Assembly: GCF_001267155.1 (NCBI RefSeq)
Contig: NZ_CP012357.1
Coordinates: 1,161,520-1,225,519, forward strand
Direction: 5' to 3'
From: Spiroplasma litorale
GTDB lineage: Bacteria > Bacillota_I > Bacilli_A > Mycoplasmatales > Mycoplasmataceae
DNA: 64,000 nt
Shown: piece after piece, positions 22,018 to 33,420 of the stretch
How positions within the stretch are numbered: the first letter of the stretch is position 1
Layout of the letters: each line of letters opens with the position of its first letter
Notes under the pieces: model-generated
Database searches by the model: none
Seen by the model: the letters and a program-made list of their open reading frames with translations, nothing else
Told to the model about the DNA's origin: nothing
Program-made: the position numbers and the translations under genes

Positions 22018-22777
22018 TTTCTTTAAGCACCTCTTTTACAAAATCTAAATATGCAATTGCACCTAAACCGTTTTTATCATATTCAAATATTGATTTTCCT
22101 TCAATTGATGATTCTGAAATTTTAATATTTCTTGGAATTACAGCCTTATAAACTTTAGGTCCGAATGTTTTCATTATTTCTTCTAAAACATCATGTGCAA
22201 GTTTTGTTCTAGAATCAAACATAGTAACAAGTACACCTTCAATTGTTAATGATGGGTTTAATGTTTCTTTTACTTTTTTTATTGTTCTTAATAATTGTGC
22301 AACACCGTGCATTGCATAATGTTCTGCTTGGATTGGAATAAGAACAGTGTCAGACGAAGCAAGTCCATTTCGATTAATTAATCCAAGACTTGGAGGGCAG
22401 TCAATAATAATAAAATCGTATTCTTCTCTTAAACTATTAATTTGGTCTTTTAAAATATTTTGATTACTATGTTTTTGTTCAAGCAAAATTAAATCCACAG
22501 CGGCAACATCAATAGAACTAGGTGCTAAATCAATATTTTGTTTAATTCCTTTAATAACTATATCTTTTATACTTTTTTCTCCAGTAAAAACATGATACAT
22601 ACTTAAAGAATTGCTATCAATTTCATATCCTACTCCTGTTGTTGCGTTAAACTGAGGATCAGTATCTATTAGTAATATTTTTTTTCCGCTCAATGCAAGA
22701 CCACATGCCAAATTAACGGAAGTTGTAGTTTTCCCGACTCCACCTTTTTGATTTGAAATTGATATAACTTTACCCAT
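22007..22777 (-). CDS. parA: Chromosome partitioning ATPase ParA (Soj)
   Basis: 256-residue ParA/Soj ATPase. Deviant Walker A QKGGVGKTTTSVNLA, then DTDPQFNATTG and Walker B IIIDCPPSLG. The protein binds DNA nonspecifically as an ATP dimer and is released by ParB. ATG at 22777; parB begins inside its last codons, an overlap that should keep both at a fixed ratio. Upstream is rsmG with a 36-base gap. Confidence 0.95.
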   Translation of the reverse strand: MGKVISISNQKGGVGKTTTSVNLACGLALSGKKILLIDTDPQFNATTGVGYEIDSNSLSMYHVFTGEKSIKDIVIKGIKQNIDLAPSSIDVAAVDLILLEQKHSNQNILKDQINSLREEYDFIIIDCPPSLGLINRNGLASSDTVLIPIQAEHYAMHGVAQLLRTIKKVKETLNPSLTIEGVLVTMFDSRTKLAHDVLEEIMKTFGPKVYKAVIPRNIKISESSIEGKSIFEYDKNGLGAIAYLDFVKEVLKENGN

Positions 22778-22813
22778 TTCTATGTTCCTCCACTATCACT
22801 TATTATATAATTT

Positions 22814-23506
22814 TTATTCTCCTAATGGTCTTTTTTTTATCTTATTGTAATTTCTGGGATAACCATTCGGAGTTGAACTTATTTTTTTATAAAATAAATT
22901 TGCTCTTGTTCCTAAATATAAATCTTCATAAATTTGTTTGTTCATAAATTTTAAACCGATTTTATACTCACAGTTGTTTAAAATATTAACTTCTTCTTGA
23001 TAGTTTTTACCTTTTAATGCAATAAATGTACCATCAACTTTTAGCGCTTGGACACCAATTTCAAGTAATATGTTTAATTGTGCAACTGCTCTTGATATTA
23101 CAATATCAAATTTTTCTTTATTATTTATTGAAAAAACTTCTGCTCTTTCATTTGAAACAAATATATTTTTTAAATCTAATTCTTTTATTACTTCTTTTAA
23201 AAATAAAACTTTTTTATTATTTGATTCTAATAATATAACTGTCAAATTTTCATAAAATATTTTTAAAACCATTCCAGGAAAACCAGCCCCTGTACCAATG
23301 TCTAATATTGTTTGATTATTTAATTCATAACTACTTGTAAAAATTAGTGAGTCATAAAAATGTTTTTTAATTATTTCTTCATCTTCAATAATGGAGGTAA
23401 GATTAAATTTTTTATTTCATATTTTTAATAACTCAATGTATTTAATTAATTTTTTTCTTATATCAGTATTAAAATTTTTATTCTTTTCTAGTATCTTGAA
23501 TATCAT
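22814..23506 (-). CDS. rsmG: 16S rRNA (guanine527-N7) methyltransferase
   Basis: 230 residues. SAM-binding motif ILDIGTGAGFPGMVL at about residues 69-83, after KIWNKKFNLTSI, the conserved N-terminal box. It methylates G527 of 16S rRNA. Start ATG 23506 was chosen because it gives the complete N-terminal helix; the gene starts inside the last 29 bases of the permease gene upstream. One TGA Trp in KIWNKK. Confidence 0.93.
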
Positions 23507-25061
23507 TTAACTTACCTTTTTTCTCTAAGTATTTTTTAATGGCTTCTTCTTTATTGTACTTAAATCAGTTTTTTGGATTCACTTTTAACACAAAATCATT
23601 TTTATGGATATCTTTTTTTGATAACAATATTTCATCTATAAATCAAAATAATCCAATTACAATTGAAAATAATATTAATAATAGAGGGTCCTCATAATTT
23701 TTTGCTATCATTTTATTTATAAAAAAGTCATAATAGGCGTATCCTAATACAAGTGTAAGCATTGAAGCTCCAATTATTCCAGTAACAAGTCCACCTTTTA
23801 TATTTTCTGCTTGAACTTTTTTAGTTTTTTTATTTATTAAAACAAAAATCATAATTAATAAATACGTTGTAAAAGAAAACATAACAGAACTATTTGATGA
23901 ATAATTTGATATATAAAATGCACTCATACTATTTCCATCATTTCATGTTATTGCTAAAGATATAATTACAAATGAGATAAAGATTGATAAGCTAATAAAA
24001 AATCCAAGTCAACCACCTTTTTTAAATGAGTTTGTTTTAAATTTTATAAATAATAAATCTTCTTCTATTGCTGAGTTAATTGTTCTAGGCAATAAAGTTG
24101 TATAACCATTCAAAATAGTTAACATAGTTAAAGCAATTAGAATTTTAAAAACTATAACTAAGTACATATTTCCTTTAAAAATTTTGTCGTATAAATTGAA
24201 TATATTTCCATCTTCTCTTGAAATAAAGATTGAAACTGTAACAATTATATAAAATAATGTGACTGCTAATATTGCAGAAAGCATAGCTGGTGCTACAACT
24301 TTTTTATTTTCACAATCTCTTCTCAATGTTGCAGCATATACAAAGCCATCAAATGCAAATAATATTGGTATAACAGTAGCAAACATTGTAGTTAATTTTC
24401 ATGTTTTTTCAAATGGAACTGAGGGGTTAAATGTATTATTTTGATCACTACCATTGATAAAAAACACACTGAAACTACCAACTATTGCAACAAGTAATGG
24501 TATAAATTTAACAAAAGTGAAAATTGTTTGTATGTATTTTGATGGATTAAAAGTATAAATATTCATAACTTGAAAAGAGATTAATAATATTAATGACAAA
24601 AACACTTTTAGCGTTGTAAAATTTACAATGCCTCATTTATCTATAATATTAAAAAATTCATCTAATGTTTGAAATACAATTTCTATTGAAAATAATGCCG
24701 CAAGACTAATAAGCACTGGCATATACATGCATATATATAGTATTGAAAATAAACTTGCAGATCTTCTATTTATGAATTTTTTTGCCCAACTTTGTATTGT
24801 TGAATGATCTTCATTTTTAGTCGCTATTGATGTAGCCTCCATAAAAGTTATCATCATAAAAGTACACATTACACCAATAAAAACTCAAACAAATATTGCT
24901 ATGTAGGGGTTTCTTGCAGCTTCTCCCAAAACACCCCCAGGCTCGTTACTATTTTTTAAATATATTCCGTTTCCAATAACCAGACCAAAAACCATTGAGA
25001 ATATTGTTAAAAATTCAAATATTCTATTTTTTGCTCTATTTTTTTTGTTTACCTTAATCAT
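23478..25061 (-). CDS. APC-superfamily amino acid permease
   Basis: 527 residues, about 12 predicted membrane spans. The first span region RIFEFLTIFSMVFGLVIGNGIYL carries the GxGIY-like helix-break typical of APC transporters, and FAFDGFVYAATLRRDCENKK matches the conserved span-6 to loop segment. Likely imports an amino acid or exchanges two; the substrate cannot be deduced. Sits between mnmG and rsmG, interrupting their usual pairing, and overlaps rsmG by 29 bases. RBS AGGAAA is weak. Confidence 0.85.
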
Positions 25062-25077
25062 TTTTTTGTTTCCTAAC

Positions 25078-26952
25078 CTATTTATTTTTTCATTTACTCA
25101 TTTTTTTTAAATGAAAAACTAACATGTGAATGTCAGACGGATTTACACCAGTTATTCTTGAAGCTTGTCCAATTGAAACTGGTCTAACCTTTGATAATTT
25201 ATGCTTTGCTTCAATTGCTAAATTATCAACTTGATTATAATCTAAATCAGCAGGTATTAATTTCTTTTCTAGTTTTAATAATTTTTCAATTTCTTCTTTT
25301 TCCTTTTTAATATACCCTTCAAATCTAATTGTTATAAGTATATTTTGTAATTGAACTTTTGAAAGAATTTGAAGTTCTGGTATAAAATCCTTAACAACTT
25401 CTATGTCTACTTTTGGTTGTTTAATTATTTCATATGCACTAAAACCTTGATTTAAAATTGCTTGATTTAATTCTTTTAGTTTAATTGCTAATTCGCTTTT
25501 TGGTGTAAAGCGAACATTTTTTAATACTTCAATTGTTAAATCTATTTCTGATTTATACTTTATATATTTATTTCATTCACTTTCAGTTATTAAACCGTAT
25601 TTGTATCCATATTCTTTTAATCTAATTTCTGCATTATCATTTCTTAAAGTAAGTCTATTTTCTGCTCTACTCGTTAACAATCTATAAGGCTCAATAACAC
25701 CTTTATTGACAAGATCGTCAATCATTACGCCAATGTATGCTTCACTTCTTTTAAGGATGATTGATTCTTTATTTGTTAATTTGCAAACCGCATTAATTCC
25801 TGCGATTAATCCTTGACCTGCAGCTTCTTCATATCCGCTAGTTCCATTTATTTGTCCTGCAAAAAATAAACCTTCAATAGTTTTTAATTCTAATGTTAAT
25901 TTTAATTGCTGAGGATCTATACAATCATATTCAATTGCATATGCTCATTTATCAACTTCCACATTTTTAAAACCAGGTAAACTTTTCAACATTTTTTCTT
26001 GAACATCAATTGGCATTGAAGTAGAAAAGCCTTGTACATAAAATGTATCTAAACTTAAAGATTCAGGTTCAAGAAATATTTGATGTCTTTGCTTATCTGA
26101 AAATCTTACAATTTTATCCTCAAAACTAGGGCAATATCTTGGTCCAACTGATTGTATTGAACCTGAATACATTGCAGATTTTGATAAGTTTAATTCTATA
26201 ATATTTTTAGTTTCATCTGTTGAATGGATTAAATAACAGACTTCTTGTTCATCAAATGGAATTACTTTATTTGTCGAAAAAGAAAATGCTAGTTCCATAT
26301 TTGAACCTGGTTCAATTTTTGCTTTTGATAAATCAATTGAGCTTTTTTTTACTCTTGGGGGCGTACCCGTTTTGAATCTAAATGTTGAGATATTATATTT
26401 TTTGAATGACTCAGATAAACCTTTTGATGTTTTTTCTTTACTTGGTCCTTCTTCAAAATTTTCACTTCCCTGATATATTTTACTTGATAGGTATGTTCCA
26501 GTTGTTAAAATCAGAGCTTTACAATTTATTATTGTTTTATCTTCTAAGATAACGCCTTTTATTTTATTTTGTTCAACAATAATATCAACAACAGTCCCAA
26601 CTACTAGTTTCAAATTTTGTTGGTTTGATATTTTTTCTCTCATGTAATTAGAATATTTTATTTTATCAGACTGAGCTCTTAAAGCTCATATGCCCGGTCC
26701 TCTTGATGAGTTTAATAATTTCATTTGTAATGCGGTTGCGTCAGCTGCTTTTGCCATTTCACCACCAAGAGCATCAATTTCTCTTACAACAATTCCTTTT
26801 GCAGGGCCTCCGATGGAAGGATTACAAGGCATTGTTGCAATTTTATCTTCGTATAGATTTATTAATATTGTTTTTTGATTTAATCTTGCAGATGCTAATG
26901 CGGCTTCAACTCCAGCATGACCAGCACCAACAACAACAATGTCTGCTTCCAT
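25078..26952 (-). CDS. mnmG: tRNA uridine-5-carboxymethylaminomethyl modification enzyme MnmG
   Basis: 624 residues, full length. FAD-binding motif [18 protein letters not shown] at the N-terminus, [23 protein letters not shown], and the C-terminal [20 protein letters not shown] helical domain. With MnmE (60130) it modifies the wobble uridine of tRNAs reading two-codon boxes, important here because UGA and UGG are both read as Trp. Six bases of Shine-Dalgarno (GGAGG) upstream. Ends in HLKKMSKWKNK. Confidence 0.96.
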
Positions 26953-26964
26953 AATCCTCCTTAA

Positions 26965-28479
26965 CTAGATTCTTTTAAATATAATTTCTCTACTACTTAT
27001 TTTATCAATACTATATTTTTTATTATTTATAGAATCAAAATTAACATCGTCTATTTTTACCCCAATTTGTTTAAACATTTTTTCTGTGTTTTCAACCAAA
27101 ATCGGTTTTAATAGGTAAATTATAATTACAATATTATTATGTAATATTTTTATAACTTTTTTAAGTTCATCTATTTTATCATTTTTTTCTAAATCTCAAG
27201 GCTTAATGTCCTCAATATACTTGTTACAACTTTGACCTAGTTTTAAAACTTCTTCTATTGCTTCTGTAACTTTGTATTCATTCATAAATTTTTTGTAGTT
27301 TGTAATTGTTTCTATTCCTTTTTTATAAAGAGAATCTGATTCAATATTAGCTTCAGGTGTTTGTCCATCAAAATATTTTATAATCATGTTAGATGTTCGT
27401 GAAATTAGATTACCAACATTATTTGCAAGATTTGTGTTAAAAGATTCTATAAATAATTCCTCAGTAAAATTTCCATCCTTATAGGTTGGTAAATTATATG
27501 AAATATAAAATCTTAGTGCATCACTTGAAAAATCGTCAATTATTTTTAGAGGGTCAATTACATTATTAAGAGATTTACTCATTTTATCGTTTTTACTTAA
27601 AATCCACCCATGAGAAAGAATTTTTGAAGGTAATCTTAAATCTAAAGCTTTTAGTAGTACTGGTCAATAAATAGAATGAAACCTTGTAATTTCTTTTCCA
27701 ATTATTTGCAATATTTCTGTGTCTTTAGATCAAAATGTATCCATTAAGTTTTTTTCATTATTTTTATAACCAAGAGCAGTTATATAATTGCTTAATGCAT
27801 CAATTCAAACATAAATTACATGTTTAGGGTCTTCAATAACTGGTATGCCTCATTTAAAATTTATTCTTGTAACAGACAAGTCTTCTAAGTCATTATTAAT
27901 AAAATTATTTAGCATTTCTTTTTTTCTATTCTCTGGTTCTAAAAAATCTGTTTTAAAGATTTCTTGTAAATAAGTTTTAAACTCAGTAATTTTCAAAATG
28001 TAAGAATCTTCTTCAAAAATAATAAATTCTTTTTTACACACTACATGAAATTTATTATCTACAATTTGTTCTTTAGTAAGAAACTCTTCACAACTAATAC
28101 AATATTCACCTTTATATTTTGAAAGATAAATAAGTTTTTTTTCTAATAGAAAAGAGAAAATTTTTTGAACAGAGTCAATATGATATTGATCTGTTGTTCT
28201 AATAAATTTATTGTAATTTATGTTTAATTTTTTTCACAAATTTTTAAAATTTAATACAATTTCATTAACATATTCTATTGGTTCTAGATTATTTTCTTTT
28301 GCTTTTAATTCTATTTTTTGACCATGTTCATCAGATCCAGTCAAAAAAAAGGTGTTATAACCATCTTCTTTTTTATATCTACATATAACGTCTGCTAATG
28401 TAGTTGTGTAAGCGTGACCAATATGTAAATTCCCACTTGGGTAATATATTGGAGTGGTTACATAGAAATTTTTTTTCAT
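26965..28479 (-). CDS. metG: Methionyl-tRNA synthetase
   Basis: 504 residues, class I synthetase without the C-terminal tRNA-binding extension. HIGH motif [13 protein letters not shown] at about residues 12-24 and KMSKS as KMSKSLNN; a Cys-containing zinc knuckle region ([14 protein letters not shown]) lies near residue 130. Charges both initiator and elongator tRNA-Met. It starts 2 bases after the hpt-like stop and ends 12 bases before the mnmG start. Several TGA Trp codons. Confidence 0.96.
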
Positions 28480-28481
28480 CT

Positions 28482-29012
28482 TTATTTAGCAATTTCTAAA
28501 CTATAGATTGCTTTTAAGCCTCTATAGCTTTCGTTATATGTTAATCCATAACCAACTATAAATAAATTATCAATTTTAAATAATGATTCATATTCTAAAG
28601 ATATGTTACGATCTTTATTATCTTTTTCTATTAAATTTAAAATTTTGATTGAACCTGGATCTTCATTTTTAACATAATCATATAATCTTGTTAATGTATT
28701 ACCATTTAATAAAATGTCATTTACTATAAGAACATTTTTACCTTTTAATGATTCTGTTAGACCAAGATCAATTTTAGAATTTTGTAAATTACAATTTTCT
28801 ATATCTTTAGTTGGAGTAGCTACGAACTGAATTGTTACATCGATTGGTAATTCCCTAATTAAATCAGCAATAAAAATAAATGAGTTTCTTAAATCAGCAA
28901 CTATTGTAAGTTGTTGATTTTCATATAATTTTCCATAGCTCTGTGCAGCATTGGCGATTGCAGATCTAATTTCTTCTTCTGTTATAATTGTTACTAGTTT
29001 TTGGTTTTCCAT
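28482..29012 (-). CDS. hpt: Hypoxanthine phosphoribosyltransferase-like protein with altered active site
   Basis: 176 residues with the HPRT fold order: first loop region [19 protein letters not shown], flexible loop area, and the PRPP-binding segment [14 protein letters not shown]. In normal HPRT this segment reads VLIVEDIIDTG; here the first Glu is Asn and the catalytic-base Asp is Leu. The end [16 protein letters not shown] agrees with the family. So the protein is a clear relative, but whether it still makes IMP or GMP from hypoxanthine or guanine is doubtful. Between purB and metG with 3- and 2-base gaps. Confidence 0.8.
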   Translation of the reverse strand: MENQKLVTIITEEEIRSAIANAAQSYGKLYENQQLTIVADLRNSFIFIADLIRELPIDVTIQFVATPTKDIENCNLQNSKIDLGLTESLKGKNVLIVNDILLNGNTLTRLYDYVKNEDPGSIKILNLIEKDNKDRNISLEYESLFKIDNLFIVGYGLTYNESYRGLKAIYSLEIAK

Positions 29013-29015
29013 AAA

Positions 29016-30311
29016 TTATTTAACCACCCTTTCAAAGACACGATTTACATGTCTTAAGAAGTATTTCAAATCAAAGAGTTCTTCAAATTCATTTAAGTTG
29101 GAAATATAATTATTAATACCATTTTCTAATAAAATTGATTTAAAGTCTTTATTTTTTAATTGGCACTCTAAAGTGCATTTTTGAATGAAATCATAAACTT
29201 CTTCTCTAGAAAAATTATACTTTATTAATATGTATGTTAATACCCTTTGACTATAAAAAATGTTATTTTGACTATTAATATGTTCTAACATTTTATCCTT
29301 ATTTACAACTAAATTACTAATTGTACTAGTTGTTCTTCTTAGTATGTAAACCATAATATTAAAAACATCTGGAAGCATTAATCTTTCATTTGAACTATGA
29401 GATATGTCTCTTTCATGTCATAAGACATTGTTTTCTAAAGATGTTGATACAAAACCTCTTATATACCTTGCTAGTCCAGTAATATTTTCTGAACTAATTG
29501 GGTTTTTTTTATGAGGCATTGAACTAGAGCCTTTTTGGCCTTTATCAAAACCTTCACAAACTTCTTGAACTTCACTTCTTTGAAACAATCTAATTTCTGT
29601 AGTTATTTTTTCTAAAGTGCTTGATATATTTGCAAATACTTGTATTAAATTTGCATGTCTATCTCTTTGAGTTACTTGAGTAGAAATATTATCAAGATTA
29701 AGATCAAATTCTTTTGCTACAAACTCTTCAATATCTGGTTCTATATTTGCATAATTACCCATTGAACCAGATATTTTAGCAACCTCTATTTGATTTTTTG
29801 CAAGTTCAAATCTACTTATTTGTCTTTTTAATTCATCGTATCATAGTAAAAATTTTAGACCCAGTGATGTTGGTTCTCCATACATTCCATGAGATCTTCC
29901 CATAATTAATGTTTCTTTATTTTCTATAGCTTTTTTCTTAATTTCTTCTAATAATTTATTTATCTCTTTTAAAACAATTTGGTTAGACTGTTTTATCAAA
30001 ACATTTTGAGCTGTATCAACCACATCTGTAGAAGTAAGTCCAAGATGGATTCATCTTTTTTCTTCTCCTAAATACTCAGAAATCATTCTTGTAAAAGCAA
30101 CAACATCATGTTTAGTTTCTTTTTCAATTTCCAACATTCTTGGTATGTTAATTTCTTTAAGTTTATCTATTAAATCCATATCCTTTTTAGGGACTACACC
30201 AAGGTTATTTCATGCTCTTACAACAACTTTTTCAACTTCAAGTCATGTTAAAAGTTTATTTTCTTCACTTCAAATTTTTTCAATTTCATTAATAAGGTAT
30301 CGTTCTATCAT
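29016..30311 (-). CDS. purB: Adenylosuccinate lyase
   Basis: 431 residues of the fumarase/aspartase superfamily. Signature SSSMPHKKNPISSENI near residue 265, THDVVAF-type and HLGLTSTDVVDTAQN motifs in the N-terminal half. Converts adenylosuccinate to AMP plus fumarate; next to purA, which makes the substrate from IMP. Gap to purA is 11 bases, so one transcript is likely. Multiple TGA codons encode Trp. Confidence 0.95.
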
Positions 30312-30322
30312 TTAATTTTCTC

Positions 30323-31615
30323 CTAAAAAAAATCTTCATACAATATTGTTTGATTTCTATCTGGTCCCACTGAAAATCCATCTATTTTTATTTCACATAT
30401 TTTTTCTATCAACTTAATATAATTTTTAGCTTCATCTGGTAACTCAATAAAAGAAGTTATTTTTGTAATGTCTTTTGTTCAACCTGGTGTTGATATATAT
30501 ATTGGTTTACAATCAGCTAAATCATTTGCGTTATTTGGCATAATGCTTATTTTTTTGTTATTTAATTCATAACCAACACAAATATTTAAAGTATCTATAC
30601 CTGTTAACACATCTAATAATGTAATAAATATTGAATCTAAACCAGATGTTCTTATTGCATGTTTTAATGCAACAGCATCAAACCATCCTATTCTTCTTGG
30701 CCTACCTGTATTTGACCCAAATTCATTACCAACTGTACGGATTTTATTTGCAATTTCATCATTTATTTCACTTGGAAATGGTCCTTCTCCAACTCTTGTA
30801 CAATAAGCTTTAACAATTCCAAGAGTTTTTTCAATTAGTTTATGGCTAATACCTGTACCAATTGAAGCATTGTTCGCAGAAGTGTTAGAACTTGTTACAT
30901 AAGGATATGTTCCATGATCTATATCAAGCATTGCTCCCTGCGCACCTTCAAATAAAACATTTTTGCCATCCTTAATTGCATTCTCTACAAAAATATCACA
31001 ATCAGTTACTCAAGGTTTAATTTTATTGTAAGCTGCTTGAAGTTGGTCATACAAGTCCTCAAAAGTAATTGAAAAGTCTATATCAAACATTTTCTTAAGG
31101 AACTTAACATTGTAATCATATGTTGCTTTTAAATGTTCACCAAAACTAGGTCTTGGAATATCACATATCCTAATACCAAATCTTGAAATCTTATCATTAT
31201 AAGCTGGTCCAATCCCTTTTTTTGTAGTTCCTATTTTAAAATCTTTTCTTTCATTTTCTAATGCATTGTCTATTTCGATGTGGTATGGCATTAAAACGTG
31301 TGCTTTATTTGAAATTAATAAATTTCCGTGACTTGTACCAAACTTTTCAATAACATCAATTTCTTTAATTAAGTTATCCAAATTTATCACACAACCATTA
31401 CCTATTACATTTGTTGTTTTTTTATTAAATATCCCTGAAGGCACGATTGTAACTTTATGTTTTTCACCATTAAAGTTAATAACGTGTCCTGCATTATCTC
31501 CGCCCGAAAATCTAACTACTACATCTGCTTTTTGACCAAAGTAATCAGTCATTTTACCTTTACCTTCGTCACCTCATTGAGCACCAACAATTACAAGTGA
31601 ATTATACTTTCTCAT
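30323..31615 (-). CDS. purA: Adenylosuccinate synthetase
   Basis: 430 residues. GTP-binding N-terminus [28 protein letters not shown], then [20 protein letters not shown] and the C-terminal [16 protein letters not shown] region. Couples IMP and aspartate using GTP. RBS AAGGAG before ATG 31615. Preceded by pth with an 8-base gap, followed by purB, a two-step route from IMP to AMP. Confidence 0.96.
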
Positions 31616-31623
31616 AAATCTCC

Positions 31624-32187
31624 TTAATTAAATTCGTTCATTATTTTTAAAAAATCAATATTTTTAACAAAATCTTCAATGAACTTTTGTTTTTTCTTAA
31701 AATTTTCAATTATTAAATCAATTTCTTGATCTTTTAATTTCATTAAAACTCAATCAACAATCTTAATATTATTAATTGGTTTGCCAACACCAACTTTTAA
31801 CCTTTTAAAATCTTGTCTACCTAAATGTTGAATGATATTCTTAAGACCATTGTGTCCACCTGAGCTTCCTTTGTTTTTAAAACGAAGTACACCAACATCA
31901 AGATCTTTATCATCATGTATCACTATGATATCATCTACGTTTATTTTGAAATAATTCATCGCTTTTATAATGGCCTCACCTGATAGATTCATATAAGTTA
32001 AAGGCTTAAGAAATATTGTTTTTATATTATCTATCTTTGTAATGTAAATTTCAGCATCAAACTTTAAACCTTTTTTCTCATACCCATACTTTTCAAGCAA
32101 ATAATCTATCAATATAAATCCAGCATTATGTCTTGTTCTAGAATAATTAGAACCTGGATTGCCAAGACCAATAATCAATTTTTGCAT
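31624..32187 (-). CDS. pth: Peptidyl-tRNA hydrolase
   Basis: 187 residues. N-terminus IIGLGNPGSNYSRTRHNAGF with catalytic His20, then FLKPLTYMNLSGEAI, IHDDKDLDVG and GSSGGHNGLKNI. Releases tRNA from peptidyl-tRNA that drops off ribosomes. The start ATG is separated by a single base from the prs stop codon, the usual prs-pth neighbourhood in Firmicutes. One TGA Trp at 31750. Confidence 0.96.
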
Positions 32188-32188
32188 T

Positions 32189-33223
32189 TTATTTAAATTT
32201 TTCTACATATGATTTAACTTTTTCTGCTATTCTTGCTTGTTCTTCTTCATAAACTTTTGTTAAAGGGTTTTTTTCATAAGAACTTTTAATCATTGCAGAC
32301 ATTAATTTTGCAACAGATATAATTTTTAAACCGTCAAATTTTTTTGATTCAGGTAAATCAATTGTATTTGTTACAACTACCTGCTTAATAATTTTTTCTT
32401 TTATTGCTTGTTTCAAATTTTCGACAGCATTACCATTAAATAAACCGTGACAAGCAATTAAGTAAATTTCTTTTGCCCCTTCTGTTTTCAATGCTTTTGC
32501 TGCATTTATAATTGTTCCACCTGTATCAATCATGTCATCGATTATAAAACAAGTTTTATTAGCAACATCTCCAAGAATAAACTCAACCTCTGCTTTATTA
32601 GGTTCAGGTCTTCTTTTTGCAATTACTGCAATACCGTTTGTTATGTTTCCAGTATATTTTGCAACACCATGGACTCTTGTTAAACCACCATAGTCAGGTG
32701 ATACAAGAATGCATTCCTTAGGATCTAAATTATTTTTAATTATATCTTTTATTATTTCTGAAGCCACTGCTTGTGCAGTTGAAAAATTATCAATTGGGAC
32801 ATTAAAAAATCCCATAATTTGTGTTGAGTGCAAATCGACAGCAATAACTCTATCAACGCCAGATTTTTCAATTAAGTTTGCTACCAATCTTGCTGTAATA
32901 GGTTGTCTTCCTGCTGCTTTTCTATCTTGTCTTGCATATCCAAAATATGGGATCACAACATTAATTTTTGCTGCACTTGCCCTTTTAAAAGCGTCAACCG
33001 CTATTAATAATTCCATTAAATTTTCATTTACAGGTTGGTTTGTTGATTGAACAATATATATTTCTTGTCCTCGAACTGATTCCATTGATTGAACCAATAT
33101 CTCACCATCCATAAATCTTGATATCTTAGTTTGAGATTCTTTAACACCAAGTATTTCGCATATTTCATTTACTAGAGGTTTATTTGAAGATAAACCAAAT
33201 ATCCTTATATTATTATTTTCCAT
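32189..33223 (-). CDS. prs: Ribose-phosphate pyrophosphokinase (PRPP synthase)
   Basis: 344 residues, slightly longer than the usual 315 because of a charged C-terminal tail. RQDRKAAGRQPITARLVANL (98-117) is the ATP-binding flexible loop region, VDLHSTQ (129-135) carries the metal-site His, and DDMIDTGGT (229-237) is the PRPP-binding motif. Produces PRPP for nucleotide synthesis and salvage. First gene of the leftward prs-pth-purA-purB-hpt-metG-mnmG series; transcription should start in the 33224-33420 gap. Confidence 0.97.
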   Translation of the reverse strand: MENNNIRIFGLSSNKPLVNEICEILGVKESQTKISRFMDGEILVQSMESVRGQEIYIVQSTNQPVNENLMELLIAVDAFKRASAAKINVVIPYFGYARQDRKAAGRQPITARLVANLIEKSGVDRVIAVDLHSTQIMGFFNVPIDNFSTAQAVASEIIKDIIKNNLDPKECILVSPDYGGLTRVHGVAKYTGNITNGIAVIAKRRPEPNKAEVEFILGDVANKTCFIIDDMIDTGGTIINAAKALKTEGAKEIYLIACHGLFNGNAVENLKQAIKEKIIKQVVVTNTIDLPESKKFDGLKIISVAKLMSAMIKSSYEKNPLTKVYEEEQARIAEKVKSYVEKFK

Positions 33224-33420
33224 TTTTTATTCTCCATATTAATAATACCAAATTTGAAGGTTATATCTATAAAAGACGTTCATACTATCAATTTTATTGA
33301 ATGATTCAAATGTATTTTAGAGCTTAAAAATAATCAAGGTCACTAATTTAAACATATAATTCTATTATTGAACATTTTAGTTTATAATTTTCTAGTACAA
33401 AAATTAGAAAAGGTGGAAAA
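33224..33420. promoter_or_regulatory. Divergent promoter region between prs and the ABC-F gene
   Basis: 197 bases without a gene between two genes that point away from each other, so both promoters must be here. For the rightward gene a TATAAT is at 33383-33388, with no good -35. For prs a minus-strand TTGGTATTAT lies close to its start, resembling an extended -10. No riboswitch-like folding recognised. Confidence 0.4.

Noticed and set aside
26690..26954. Plus-strand frames opposite the mnmG start
   Set aside because: The minus strand codes for the invariant FAD-binding region of MnmG; the opposite frames are antisense shadows.
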